Assembly (NCBI RefSeq): GCF_025061645.1
Contig: NZ_JANYMP010000027.1
Span: 45,565 to 109,564 of the forward strand
From: Umezawaea endophytica
GTDB taxonomy: Bacteria > Actinomycetota > Actinomycetes > Mycobacteriales > Pseudonocardiaceae
Length of the DNA stretch: 64,000 bases
Reading direction: 5' to 3'
Position 1 is the first letter of the stretch; each line of letters begins with the position of its first letter. The translations under genes and the position numbers were made by a program. Of the stretch, positions 48,595-57,545 are shown piece by piece. Below the pieces are notes generated by a model. It saw only the letters and a list, made by a program, of their open reading frames with translations. It had not been told where the DNA came from and did no database searches.

Positions 48595-49928
48595 CCCACC
48601 ACCTTCCGGCCGAGGCGCCCCCGCCGGAGTGCCCCGCCCACCACCGCACCGCTCTCTACGGCCCGCGGTTCGCGGCTGATCCGGCAGGCACGTACGCGCT
48701 GCTGCGCGCGCACGGCCACGTCGCGCCGGTCGAACTGGCTCCGGGCGTCCCGGCGTCGCTGGTGATCGGCTACCGGACAGCGCTGGAGGTGCTGCGCGAC
48801 CCGACCACGTTCCCCAGGGACCCGCGCCGGTGGCAGGACGGCGTTCCGCCGGACAGCCCGGCCCTGGGGATGATGCGCTACCGACCGAACTGCATGTTCG
48901 CCGACGGCGCGGAGCACGCCCGCTTGCGCGGCGCGATCACCACGTGCCTGGCCAGGGTCGACCACACGACCCTCCGCGCGGACACCGTGCGCATCGCCGA
49001 CGAGCTCATCGACGGTTTCGCCGCGGCAGGACGGGTGGACCTGCTCGCGCAGTACGCCCGGCCGCTGATGTTCATCCTGTTCACCAACCTGTTCGGGTGC
49101 CCGCCGCACCTCAGCGAGCGGCTGCTGGTCAACACCAAGGCGCTGTTCGACGGTCACGAGCCCGAAGCCGCCGACCGCGCCCTCAACGCCACCCTGCGGG
49201 AACTGGTGGAACTCAAGCGGCGGCGGCCGGGCCAAGACGTCGTGTCCTGGCTCCTGGACGCCGATCTGAGCGACGAGGAGCTGTGCCAGACGATCCTCGT
49301 GCTCATGGGCGGCGGCTCGGAGCCGACCGCGGACCTGATCACCAACGCCCTGCACCGGATGCTGTCCGACACCGGTCTCGGCGGAGGGCTCGCCAGCGGC
49401 GTCGTCCGAGTCGACGACGCGATCGACGAGGTCCTGTGGGTCGATCCGCCGATGGCGAACTACAGCACCTCCCACCCCCGTGAGGCGGTGACGCTCGCGG
49501 GCGTCGTGCTGGCGGCCGACCAACCGGTGGTGATCAGCATGGCGGCCGCGAACACCGATCCGGCGCTGAACCCCGCCGACCACACGGGGAACCGCTCACA
49601 CCTGGCGTTCAGCGCGGGCCCGCACGCCTGCCCCGTTCCGGAGATGGCCAGGCTCCTGGGGGCGGCCGCGGTCGAGCGGGTCCTGGACAGGCTTCCCGGC
49701 CTCGGCCTGGACGACAGCGCGAGACCGGTCCGGTGGAGGGAGGGCCCGTTCAACCGCGGCCTGTTCGCACTGCACGCCCGCTTCACTCCGCCACCCGACC
49801 CGGTCGGACCGGCGGCCGCACCGGCTCCCCCGACCACGGCTCCTCCCCCGGTCCCGACGAACCCCGAGGCCCCGCCGTTCAGGGCTCGCCTGCGCGACCC
49901 GGTGGTGCGGTGGTGGCACGGGCAGTAG
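48591..49928 (+). CDS. cvnE: Cytochrome P450, conservon-linked, without ExxR (CvnE-like)
   Basis: The 445-residue P450 starts at a GTG overlapping the cvnD stop. The haem-Cys loop is present (LAFSAGPHACPVPEMARLLG, Cys near residue 344). The K-helix, where almost all P450s have ExxR, reads IDEVLWVDPPM, that is ExxW. The I-helix lacks the AGxDT motif (LMGGGSEPTADLI). The same loss of ExxR is documented for the Streptomyces CYP157 family, which is also conservon-linked. The C-terminus has an unusual Pro/Thr-rich tail. Catalytic function is uncertain, and it may be a redox sensor of the CvnA-D module. Confidence 0.9.
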   Translation: MTHHLPAEAPPPECPAHHRTALYGPRFAADPAGTYALLRAHGHVAPVELAPGVPASLVIGYRTALEVLRDPTTFPRDPRRWQDGVPPDSPALGMMRYRPNCMFADGAEHARLRGAITTCLARVDHTTLRADTVRIADELIDGFAAAGRVDLLAQYARPLMFILFTNLFGCPPHLSERLLVNTKALFDGHEPEAADRALNATLRELVELKRRRPGQDVVSWLLDADLSDEELCQTILVLMGGGSEPTADLITNALHRMLSDTGLGGGLASGVVRVDDAIDEVLWVDPPMANYSTSHPREAVTLAGVVLAADQPVVISMAAANTDPALNPADHTGNRSHLAFSAGPHACPVPEMARLLGAAAVERVLDRLPGLGLDDSARPVRWREGPFNRGLFALHARFTPPPDPVGPAAAPAPPTTAPPPVPTNPEAPPFRARLRDPVVRWWHGQ

Positions 49929-49969
49929 TCCGGCGGCTCGGGTGACGTGGATTCCCCCTGGGACTGCGT

Positions 49970-52138
49970 CTACGTGTGATGGCGAGTCCTCCGCGACGAC
50001 CCGCGGGCCGCCCCGTCCTGCCGGGTACGTGTGGCGTAGGACTGAGCGAGGCGGTCCTGCAGTTTCGCGTGGCGGAATTGGTAGACCGGACCTGCCGCGC
50101 GGAGTATTCCGAGTCGGTGGGTGTCGTCGAGGAACTTCAGCAACCGCAGCGGCACCCGTCCTCGGGCACGCAGCACGACAACGGTCACCAGGTGCTGTCC
50201 ACTTGCTTGTCCGAGCCCGTAGGTGAAGCCGATGACGGACCCGAACACGGACCCGAACACGAGGACGGCCACCAGTTTGCCGCCGAACCCGGCCATGGAC
50301 GCGAACACGAGTCCGAACGCGCACCCGAGCACCGGCCCGAACGCGAAGCCGCACGCGAGTGAGTAGAGGTAGAGCAACCGCAGATCGCGGTGGAAGGTAA
50401 CGGTCGGGGTCTGTGGACCTTCGTTCGTCAACGGAGTCTTCGCCCACTCGACGAGACCGACCACGAGGCTGAACACAGGTCCGAACGCGAGCCCGACCAC
50501 GGACGCGCCCAAACTCCTGTCCGCCAGTCCGAAGACGACACCGACGACCAGCCCGATCACCAAACCGGCCCGGATGACGGGCCAGGTCACCAGCTTCCGC
50601 GACAGCAACCGGATCCGTCCCCGAAGTCGCAGATCGGCGTACACGGGCTCCTCTGAAGTGGACCCGCTCACGAGCACGAACACCAAGCCGATGAACGGTG
50701 CGAACACGACCGCGAAGTCGAATCCGAACACGAACAGGGCTGCGAACAAGGCCGCGGTCACGACTACGGTTCCAAGCCCGAGCCTGATGAGCGACCTGGT
50801 TCGCCGGGACACGGCGAGGCTCAATTGCCACCAGGCGAGATCGCGACTGCCGATCACCTCCAGGTGGTGGGCCAGGAACGCGAGCCACTTCTTGGCGTCG
50901 GTGGGATCCCAGGACTTCCGCGGCCCGAACGGGTGTTCCTCGTCAGCCTCCTGCTGGGGAGGATTGGCTGTGATCAGTGCGTCGACGAGGTGGTCGAGCA
51001 GGTGCTCGGTGATGGCGTCGACGGTGGCGAAGCGGTTGGTGTCGCACAGTTCGGCGGGGCCGGCGTTGGCCTCGAGGTAGACCTTGCGCACCAGCCACAA
51101 GGTCAACGGGCTGGACAGCGCTCGGCTGATCAGGCTGCTCTGGTCTTCCCTCAACGCCGTCAGCAGGGTCGCCCAGCGGTCGACGGTGCTGCGCGGGAGG
51201 CTGCGTTCCAGGTAGGTGGCGGCATCGGCGGCCTTGAGCCGGTCCGGCTCGATGATGGCCGCACCGGTGAGACCGCGCCTGCCTTGGTGGGCAAGGGTCT
51301 GCTCGTACTCGGTCGTCCGGCAGGTGAGGATGAGCGAGTCCTCGGCCGCCGCGTTGAGCCGGTCGAGGACCGTGGAGCGAATCCGTTCGGGCAGCTCGTC
51401 CAAGCCGTCCAGAACGGGCAGGATCCGCCTCTGCTCGACCAGGGCACGGCTCGCGTTCGGGCCGAAGTCAGCGGCGCGCAAGGCCGGGTAGCCCTCGGTG
51501 AGTCGCCGCGCCACCCACGTGTGGAGGGTTTCGGCGCCAGGATCCCAACCGGACATCGAGAGGAGCACGGGCACCGGCTCCACGCCTTCGGGCCGCACGA
51601 GGAGTTCGCGGAGCAGCAGAACGGCCAGCGTCGTCTTGCCCATACCGGGATCACCGAGGATCACCAGCCGACGTGCCGGGAGCCTGCGGAACGCCGTGGC
51701 CATGTCGTCGACGCGGTCGGTACGACCTTCGAACCGGGGAACACCTCGGCCGATCAAGTACCTGAGCGGTCTCGGACGAGCGACGTGTCCTGCGGGGCCG
51801 GACGTGTCGAGCTCCGTGAGCCGCCAGCGCACCGCGACAGGAGCGGGGTCGTCCAACTGGCGGACGACGATCTCCGCCCGCCACTGGGCCAGCACCAGAT
51901 CGGCCAGTTGCCGCTGAGCGGCGTCGACTTGGTCAGGAGAGGACACCGCGGGCAGCGGGAGCGGTGATCGGCGTGCCCAGAGGATCAGCGCCAGCGCCAG
52001 GGGTACCAGTCCGGCGATCAAGGCACCGACCTTGGCCGCGGAGTCCAGTCCCGCGGGGGTGCGCGACGCCAGGACGATCGCCGCCGCTCCGGTCGTGATC
52101 ACGACCAGCGCGACCGCCCACCGCTTCCACCCCGTCAC
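49970..52138 (-). CDS. Membrane NACHT-type STAND NTPase
   Basis: The 722-residue protein has two N-terminal membrane helices (7-26 and 38-56) and a NACHT domain with Walker A LGDPGMGKTTLAV (about 160-172), Walker B ILPVLDGLDELPER (238-251) and a sensor region LTCRTTEYEQTL. A helical region follows to about 430, then several Gly-rich membrane helices (about 435-650) and a C-terminal YQFRHAKLQDRLAQSY motif. NACHT proteins with this transmembrane architecture are frequent in actinomycetes. Some NACHT STAND proteins are antiphage, but no defence partner is adjacent, so the role here is unknown. It is convergent with cvnE. Confidence 0.9.
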   Translation of the reverse strand: MTGWKRWAVALVVITTGAAAIVLASRTPAGLDSAAKVGALIAGLVPLALALILWARRSPLPLPAVSSPDQVDAAQRQLADLVLAQWRAEIVVRQLDDPAPVAVRWRLTELDTSGPAGHVARPRPLRYLIGRGVPRFEGRTDRVDDMATAFRRLPARRLVILGDPGMGKTTLAVLLLRELLVRPEGVEPVPVLLSMSGWDPGAETLHTWVARRLTEGYPALRAADFGPNASRALVEQRRILPVLDGLDELPERIRSTVLDRLNAAAEDSLILTCRTTEYEQTLAHQGRRGLTGAAIIEPDRLKAADAATYLERSLPRSTVDRWATLLTALREDQSSLISRALSSPLTLWLVRKVYLEANAGPAELCDTNRFATVDAITEHLLDHLVDALITANPPQQEADEEHPFGPRKSWDPTDAKKWLAFLAHHLEVIGSRDLAWWQLSLAVSRRTRSLIRLGLGTVVVTAALFAALFVFGFDFAVVFAPFIGLVFVLVSGSTSEEPVYADLRLRGRIRLLSRKLVTWPVIRAGLVIGLVVGVVFGLADRSLGASVVGLAFGPVFSLVVGLVEWAKTPLTNEGPQTPTVTFHRDLRLLYLYSLACGFAFGPVLGCAFGLVFASMAGFGGKLVAVLVFGSVFGSVIGFTYGLGQASGQHLVTVVVLRARGRVPLRLLKFLDDTHRLGILRAAGPVYQFRHAKLQDRLAQSYATRTRQDGAARGSSRRTRHHT

Positions 52139-52284
52139 GCTTCAAATCCTCGCGCCTTCCGGAGGGGAAGGGGCACAGCAGATTCGGAACCCCCCGGATG
52201 GCGTACTGCCGCTGCCGAATCCGCGGCGGCCGTTCCCCTTGCTGGACCGCGTTGTCGAGGAGTTAGGACGTCTTCACCGGGTGC

Positions 52285-53232
52285 TCACGGCTGGCTGAAG
52301 GTGCGGCGGTAAGCGGTCGGGCTGGTGCCGGTGGCCTTGCGGAAGCGGGCGCGGAAGTTGGCGGGGGTGCCGAGGCCGACCCGTCGGGTTATCTCGTCGA
52401 TGCCGGTGTTGCCGGATTCGAGGAGTTGCTTGGCGAGGTCGAGCCGGGCGGCCAGCAGCCACTGCTTCGGTGACACACCGGTCTCCTCGACGAAGCGGCG
52501 GGCGAAGGTGCGCTCGGACATGACCGCGTGCTTGGCCAGCCTCGGGATCGACAGCTCCTCACCGAGGTGCCGCAACGCCCACTCCTGGGTCCGCGCGAGC
52601 GACCGGCCGGACGCCTGCGGCATCGCCCTCTTGATGTACTGGCGCTGACCGCCCGCCCGGTGCGGTGCGGCGACCGCGAACCTGGCGGCGGTGTTGGCGG
52701 CCACCGCACCGTGGTCGCGGCGGACGACGTGCAGGCACAGGTCGAGGCCCGCGGACGCGCCGGCCGAGGTCAGAACCTGACCGTGGTCGATGTAGAGGAC
52801 ATCCGGGTTCACCGTGACCCGCGGATGCCTTCGAGCCAGGAGTTCCGCCGCCCGCCAGTGCGTGGTGACGGTCAGCTCGTCGAGCAGGCCGGCCTCGGCC
52901 AGGGCGAAGACGCCCGAACAGATGGACACCATCCGGACGCCGCGCGCGTGGGCTTGGCGCAGCGCCAGCCGGGTGGCGGCCTCGATCGGCCGGTCCAGGC
53001 TGTAGCCGGGGACGACCAGGGTGTCCGCCCGGAGCAGTTCGTCGAGTCCGCGGTCGACGTTCAAGGAGTAGCCGTCGGAGCTCGGCACGGCGCCCGGCTC
53101 AGGCGCGCACAGGCTGAGTTCGTAGTGGTCGGGCAAGGAGCCGAACACCATCAGCGGAACGCCGAGGTCGAAGGTCACCACTCCGTCCAGGACCAGGACC
53201 GCGAGCTTGCTGACCTTCGCGCCGACCTGCAT
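52285..53232 (-). CDS. GlxA-type AraC regulator (DJ-1/PfpI domain plus HTH)
   Basis: The 315-residue protein starts MQVGAKVSKLAVLVLDGVVT. The N-terminal DJ-1/PfpI-like domain (about 8-175) has the nucleophile-elbow region VSICSGVFALAEAGLLD. The C-terminal AraC HTH pair is at about 215-310 (LSIPRLAKHAVMSERTFARR, GIDEITRRVGLGTPANFRAR). It is a GlxA-family activator, normally ligand-responsive. It diverges from a DJ-1/PfpI-family enzyme gene, its most likely target. The 71-base gap contains TGTT-N5-AACA at 53250-53262. Confidence 0.92.
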   Translation of the reverse strand: MQVGAKVSKLAVLVLDGVVTFDLGVPLMVFGSLPDHYELSLCAPEPGAVPSSDGYSLNVDRGLDELLRADTLVVPGYSLDRPIEAATRLALRQAHARGVRMVSICSGVFALAEAGLLDELTVTTHWRAAELLARRHPRVTVNPDVLYIDHGQVLTSAGASAGLDLCLHVVRRDHGAVAANTAARFAVAAPHRAGGQRQYIKRAMPQASGRSLARTQEWALRHLGEELSIPRLAKHAVMSERTFARRFVEETGVSPKQWLLAARLDLAKQLLESGNTGIDEITRRVGLGTPANFRARFRKATGTSPTAYRRTFSQP

Positions 53233-53303
53233 GGCAGAAAAATAGCACATGTTGTCATAACAGCCACTCGATCACTCCTAGGCCGATCACTACCGTCTTG
53301 GCC

Positions 53304-54026
53304 ATGAGCTTCGACAAATCGATTTTCACCGAACGCCCGCTCGCCGTGGCAATGCTTCTCTTCGATGGCCACACCGCACTCGACTTCGTCGGTCCGCACA
53401 CGGCGTTCGCGGGCGCGGGAATGGAAGTCCACCTCGTCGCCGAAACGCTCCGGCCGGTGCTCACCGACTCCGGGTTCGCGATCTCGCCGACTGCCACGTT
53501 CGACGACTGCCCTGCCGAGGTGGACATCCTGTTCGTGCCGGGAGGGGCGGTGGACAAGGCGATGCTGAACGACGCGGTCATCGATTTCCTCGTCGACCGC
53601 GGCTCCAGGGCCTCCTACATCACGTCGGTCTGCAACGGATCGCTCGTGCTCGCGGCGGCCGGGCTCCTCGACGGCTACCGCTCGGCGACCCACTGGGCCA
53701 CCCGCGACCACCTGGCGCGGCTGGGTGTCGAGGTGTCGACCGAACGCGTGTGCGTGGACCGGAACAGGTTCTCGGGCGGCGGCGTGACCGCCGGAATCGA
53801 CTTCGGCCTCACGATCGTCGCCCATGTTCTCGATGACGACGCCGCGAAGTTCTGCCAACTCGCCATGGAATACGACCCGAAGCCGCCATTCGACGCCGGG
53901 TCCCCGGAGGGTGCCGGACCCGCGGTCGTGGCCCGGTTCAACCAGTTCACGGCGGAATTCAACGACATTTTCAACAACGCTGTGTCCCGCGTGCTCGAAC
54001 AGCGTGAAGCGGCGGTGTCGAAATAG
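53304..54026 (+). CDS. DJ-1/PfpI family protein (isonitrile hydratase-like)
   Basis: The 240-residue protein starts MSFDKSIFTERPLAVAMLLF (TTG six bases upstream is an alternative). It has the DJ-1/PfpI fold with the elbow Cys in SYITSVCNGSLVLAAAGLL and the conserved Glu replaced or shifted, as in isonitrile-hydratase-like proteins. Further signatures are LLFDGHTALDFVGPHTAFAG, ILFVPGGAVDKAM and SATHWATRDHLARLG. It could hydrate an isonitrile or be a glyoxalase-like enzyme. It diverges from the GlxA-type regulator, which shares the same domain without catalytic certainty. Confidence 0.87.
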   Translation: MSFDKSIFTERPLAVAMLLFDGHTALDFVGPHTAFAGAGMEVHLVAETLRPVLTDSGFAISPTATFDDCPAEVDILFVPGGAVDKAMLNDAVIDFLVDRGSRASYITSVCNGSLVLAAAGLLDGYRSATHWATRDHLARLGVEVSTERVCVDRNRFSGGGVTAGIDFGLTIVAHVLDDDAAKFCQLAMEYDPKPPFDAGSPEGAGPAVVARFNQFTAEFNDIFNNAVSRVLEQREAAVSK

Positions 54027-54204
54027 GCGGTGTGATGTCACCGAATGGTGGACGAGGTCTCGCCACGCCCGGCCACATCTGACGTCGAGGCTGCGCCGGG
54101 CGGAGACGGAAGGCTTGTACGCCGTCGCAAGAAGGGCGAACGGTTGAGCATTCACGGCCCCGGTGATCGGGGAAAGGATTCGATCACCGACAAGAGGAGC
54201 TGTG

Positions 54205-54840
54205 ATGACCACCCGCACGGACCACACGACGTTCACCATCGACAACTCGGCGATCGTGCTGATCGACCACCAGGTCGGCACGATCGGCTGGGCGGGCGAA
54301 CTGTCGTCCCAGGAGCAGCGCGACCAACTGAGGATGTGGGTGCTGGTGCTGGCCCGCTTCGCCAGGAGCGCGAGCATCCCCGTGGTGCTGACCAGCGGCC
54401 AGGAGGACCAGGCCCAGGGCCCGCTGCTTCCGGAGTTCGAGGAGATCCTGCCCAAGGAGTACGAGGCCCGCGTTCAGCGGACCGGCGTCGTCAACGCTTG
54501 GCACGACAAGGCCTTCGTCGACGCGGTGCGCGACACCGGTCGGACCCGGCTGATCATGGCAGGGGTGACCACGGACGTGTGCCTCGTGCCCCCGGCCCTG
54601 TCGGCCAAGGCCGAAGGGTTCGACGTCGTCGCGTTGACCGACGTCTCCGCCGCCTCCACCGGCACCGCGGCGCTCAACAGCCGCGACCTGCTGCGGCAGG
54701 CAGGCATCCCGCTGCTGACCGTCGCGCCGATGATCTCCGGTCTGCTGGGCGACTTCGCGGTGCCCGCCGCGGCGGGCTTGTTCGAGGCCATGGCCGCGGA
54801 AGGCGTCTACGAGGCCTTCGCCAAGGGCGACCTGCGATGA
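54205..54840 (+). CDS. Isochorismatase-family hydrolase
   Basis: The 211-residue protein starts MTTRTDHTTFTIDNSAIVLI after AGAGGAG. The cysteine-hydrolase fold has the catalytic Asp in LIDHQVGTIGWAGE, a Lys in the middle (HDKAFVDAVRD) and the Cys in MAGVTTDVCLVPPALSAKAE. Members hydrolyse amides such as nicotinamide or ureidoacrylate. Its stop overlaps the next gene's ATG (ATGA), so it is co-expressed with the luciferase-like enzyme. Confidence 0.88.
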   Translation: MTTRTDHTTFTIDNSAIVLIDHQVGTIGWAGELSSQEQRDQLRMWVLVLARFARSASIPVVLTSGQEDQAQGPLLPEFEEILPKEYEARVQRTGVVNAWHDKAFVDAVRDTGRTRLIMAGVTTDVCLVPPALSAKAEGFDVVALTDVSAASTGTAALNSRDLLRQAGIPLLTVAPMISGLLGDFAVPAAAGLFEAMAAEGVYEAFAKGDLR

Positions 54841-55892
54841 CCCCGACATCGCTGGAGATCGGCATCGACAACTTCGTCTCGCACGTCATCGACCCGAGGA
54901 CAGGAGTCGCGTACCACCCGGCGGAGCGGATGCGGCAGTTCCTCGCGGAGGTCGTCGCCGCCGATCGGGCCGGGGTCGACACGTTCGGGGTGGGCGAACA
55001 CCACCACGAATACTTCCTCGACTCGGCGCCGAGCCTCATCCTCGCCGCCGCGGCGGCGCTGACCGAGCGGATCCGGTTGCGCAGTGCCGTGACGGTGCTC
55101 AGCGCGGACGATCCCGTGCGCCTGTTCGAGCAGTTCGCCACCCTCGACGTCATCTCCGGGGGACGGGCCGAGATGGTGCTCGGACGCGGATCGTTCACCG
55201 AAGCGTTCCCCCTGTTCGGGTTCGACCTGGCCGACTACGACTCGCTCTTCTCGGAAAAGCTCGACCTGATGCTGCGGTTGCGCGCCGAACCTTTCCCGCA
55301 CTGGCGCGGAACGCACCGGCCGCCGCTGACCGGTCAGGGCGTGTTCCCCCGCCCGGTGCAGGAGAAGCTGCCGATGTGGATCGGGGTCGGCGGTACCCCC
55401 GCGTCCTTCGTCCGGGCGGGAGCGCTCGGGCTACCGCTCATGGTGGGGATCATCGGCGGCGATCCGCGGCGGTTCCGCCCGTTGCTCGACCTCTACCGCG
55501 AGGCAGGGCGGAAGGCCGGGCACTCCCCCGAAGACCTGCTGGTCGGCGTTCACTGCTTCGGGTTCGTCGGCGACACCGACCGGCAGGCGGCCGACGACTT
55601 CTGGCCGGGCTACGAGCGCACGATGTCCACCGTGGGCAGGCAACGCGGCCTGCCCGCCCCCGATCGCGCCCGGTACGACTCCGAGATCGGTGAGCGCGGG
55701 AGTTTCTTCATCGGCAGCCCCGACACCGTCGCCCGCAAGATCCGCGACCTCGGGCGCGACCTCGGTGGCATCTCGCGGTTCACCCTTCAGATGACGAACT
55801 CCGTGATGGCCCCGGAAACCATGCTGCGATCGGTGGAGCTGTTGGGAACCGAGGTCAAACCACGGGTGCTTCACCTGCTGTCGCTGGTGTGA
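54837..55892 (+). CDS. LLM-class flavin-dependent oxidoreductase
   Basis: The 351-residue protein is a luciferase-like TIM barrel (VDTFGVGEHHHEYFLDSAPS, VTVLSADDPVRLFEQFATLD, MVLGRGSFTEAFPLFGFDL, LPMWIGVGGTPASFVRAGAL). It should use FMNH2 or F420H2 and oxygen to oxidise an organic substrate. It is translationally coupled to the isochorismatase gene, a pairing also seen in pyrimidine-type (Rut-like) and quinone degradation clusters. The substrate is not defined. Confidence 0.9.
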   Translation: MTPTSLEIGIDNFVSHVIDPRTGVAYHPAERMRQFLAEVVAADRAGVDTFGVGEHHHEYFLDSAPSLILAAAAALTERIRLRSAVTVLSADDPVRLFEQFATLDVISGGRAEMVLGRGSFTEAFPLFGFDLADYDSLFSEKLDLMLRLRAEPFPHWRGTHRPPLTGQGVFPRPVQEKLPMWIGVGGTPASFVRAGALGLPLMVGIIGGDPRRFRPLLDLYREAGRKAGHSPEDLLVGVHCFGFVGDTDRQAADDFWPGYERTMSTVGRQRGLPAPDRARYDSEIGERGSFFIGSPDTVARKIRDLGRDLGGISRFTLQMTNSVMAPETMLRSVELLGTEVKPRVLHLLSLV

Positions 55893-55924
55893 GGTGCGGC
55901 GCGGGGGCCACCCGCGCCGCACCT

Positions 55925-56857
55925 TCAGCGTCGCCGCAGCCGGTAGGCCAACGGCGACTCGCCCGCGTGTTGTTTGAAGGCGGTGCTGAACGCGCTCTCC
56001 GACGCGTACCCGAGCCGCGCGCCCAACGGTCCGATGAGGACGTCGCTGTCGCACAACGCGCGCTGCGCCAACAGCATCCGCCACTTCTTGAGGTAGGTCA
56101 GCGGTGGAACGCCCGCGATGGAGCGGAAGTGCCCGGCGAAGGACGTGCGCGACATGGCCGCGGTCCGCGCGAGCCCGTCCACCGTCCACCGCTCGCCGGG
56201 CCGGGTGTGCAGGAGCTTGACCGCCGGGCGCAGCCGCTCGTCGGTGAGCAGCCGCAGCCAGCCCGACGGCAGTTCGATCCGTTCGACGTAGGCGCGCAGC
56301 ACGTCGAGCACCATGAGCTGGGTCTCCTGCCTGATCGCGAACGCCGAACCGATCCGCTCCGTCCTCGTCTCGGCCAGCAGGCGGTCCAGGCTGCACCGCA
56401 AGCGGGTGGCCGCGGTCGCGGAGGCCCGTACGTGCCCGAGCGGCGGGAGGACGTGCAGCAGCAGTTCCCTGCCGACGGCGTTGAGGTCGACACGGCTCTC
56501 CACGACGACGTCGGCGCCACCGCCGGTCTCGAAGAGTCCCCTCGCCAGGGGCACACGAGTGGACGGGATCTCCAGGGGGACCTCGTCGTCGTCGCCACCC
56601 CGGACTTCCCACCGGGAGCGGTCGGCGAGCACGGCGACGTCTCCGGTCTCCAACCGCGCCGGGTGGTCGACGCCGTCGGTGGTCAGCCTGGCACTGCCGT
56701 TGGCCACGACGAGCAGGGTGAGTGGAGCGGGAGTCGCGGAACGGGCCACCCAGGTGCCGCGCGCGACGAACCCCGACGACGTCAGGGCGGTCGTCCTGAC
56801 GAGGTCGAGTACGTCGGACACGTGATCATCGGTCGCCCCGACCGCCAGCGCGCGCAT
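55925..56857 (-). CDS. AraC-family regulator with cupin sensor domain
   Basis: The 310-residue protein starts MRALAVGATDDHVSDV, selected because GGGGAGGGG lies upstream. The N-terminal cupin_6 domain (about 20-175) has STPAPLTLLVVANGSARLTT-like strands. The C-terminal AraC HTH pair is at about 205-305 (WTVDGLARTAAMSRTSFAGH, PPLTYLKKWRMLLAQRAL, LGYASESAFSTAFKQHAGES). It diverges from a MarR gene. The preceding convergent luciferase-like gene ends 33 bases away. Probable regulator of the upstream oxidoreductase genes. Confidence 0.91.
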   Translation of the reverse strand: MRALAVGATDDHVSDVLDLVRTTALTSSGFVARGTWVARSATPAPLTLLVVANGSARLTTDGVDHPARLETGDVAVLADRSRWEVRGGDDDEVPLEIPSTRVPLARGLFETGGGADVVVESRVDLNAVGRELLLHVLPPLGHVRASATAATRLRCSLDRLLAETRTERIGSAFAIRQETQLMVLDVLRAYVERIELPSGWLRLLTDERLRPAVKLLHTRPGERWTVDGLARTAAMSRTSFAGHFRSIAGVPPLTYLKKWRMLLAQRALCDSDVLIGPLGARLGYASESAFSTAFKQHAGESPLAYRLRRR

Positions 56858-56920
56858 CCCGTTTCCCCTCCCCTGAGCGGTTCTTCCCGATGTCGAGGAC
56901 CCGCCGGGATTGACGATTTC

Positions 56921-56943
56921 CATCAACCTTGATGTAAATTTAC
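56921..56943. promoter_or_regulatory. Palindromes in AraC/MarR gap
   Basis: CATCAA-CC-TTGATG (56921-56934) is a perfect 6-base inverted repeat, immediately followed by the 10-base palindrome GTAAATTTAC (56934-56943). They lie 46-68 bases upstream of the MarR gene and 64-86 bases upstream of the AraC gene. A MarR dimer site is the simplest reading. Confidence 0.55.
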
Positions 56944-56988
56944 CCGAGACTCGCAGCGGGCGGGACGCACGCGGACCACGAGGAGCGG

Positions 56989-57486
56989 ATGGACCCCACC
57001 GACGACCGGCTTCGGCTCGACGAGGACAAGCGGGAGGCCTGGACCGCGTTCGCCTCGGTGCTGCTCACCCTGCCCGCCGCGCTGGACGCCCAACTGCGGT
57101 CAGCCGCGGGCATGACGTTCTACGAGTACCTCGTGCTCTCCGGCCTGACCTACGCGCGCGGGGGCGCTCTGCGCCTGTGCGACCTCGCCGTCATCACGAA
57201 CGGTTCGCAATCACGGCTCTCCCAGGTGGTGGCCAAACTGGAACGGCGCGGCTGGCTCGTCCGGCGGCCAGACCCCGGCGACGGCAGGGCCACCATGGCC
57301 GTGTTGACCGAGGCAGGCCGCGAGCACGTCGACCGGGCGTCGCCCGGCCACCTGGAAGTGGTCCGCAAGCTCGTCTTCGACCCCCTGACCACGTCGCAGG
57401 TCCGCCAGATGCGCGAGATCAACCGGCGCGTGCGGACGGCCATCGACCCCGATGGCGACGTCCTGTTCCAGACGCACAAGGCCTGA
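56989..57486 (+). CDS. MarR-family regulator
   Basis: The 165-residue protein starts MDPTDDRLRLDEDKREAWTA. The winged helix-turn-helix is at about 55-115 (LRLCDLAVITNGSQSRLSQV, VAKLERRGWLVRRPDPGDGR). Terminal helices should form the dimer. It diverges from the AraC regulator and converges on the Baeyer-Villiger-type gene, whose end is 59 bases away. The nearby palindrome at 56921-56943 is a good operator candidate. Confidence 0.92.
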   Translation: MDPTDDRLRLDEDKREAWTAFASVLLTLPAALDAQLRSAAGMTFYEYLVLSGLTYARGGALRLCDLAVITNGSQSRLSQVVAKLERRGWLVRRPDPGDGRATMAVLTEAGREHVDRASPGHLEVVRKLVFDPLTTSQVRQMREINRRVRTAIDPDGDVLFQTHKA

Positions 57487-57545
57487 GCGGTGCTCCCCCG
57501 CTCCGTAGAGCCCACCTTGCCGGTCGCGGCCGAACGTGGTCAGGC

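Noticed and set aside
50069-50086. String GTGGCGGAATTGGTAGAC, identical to a typical tRNA-Leu D-arm
   Set aside because: No acceptor stem, anticodon arm or T-arm follows. On the other strand the same bases encode the conserved YQFRHAK segment of the NACHT protein, so the resemblance is coincidental.
50220-50360. Repeated GGACCCGAACACG-type units, possible DNA repeat array
   Set aside because: They encode the repetitive Gly/Val/Phe membrane helices of the NACHT protein, so the repeat is at protein level.
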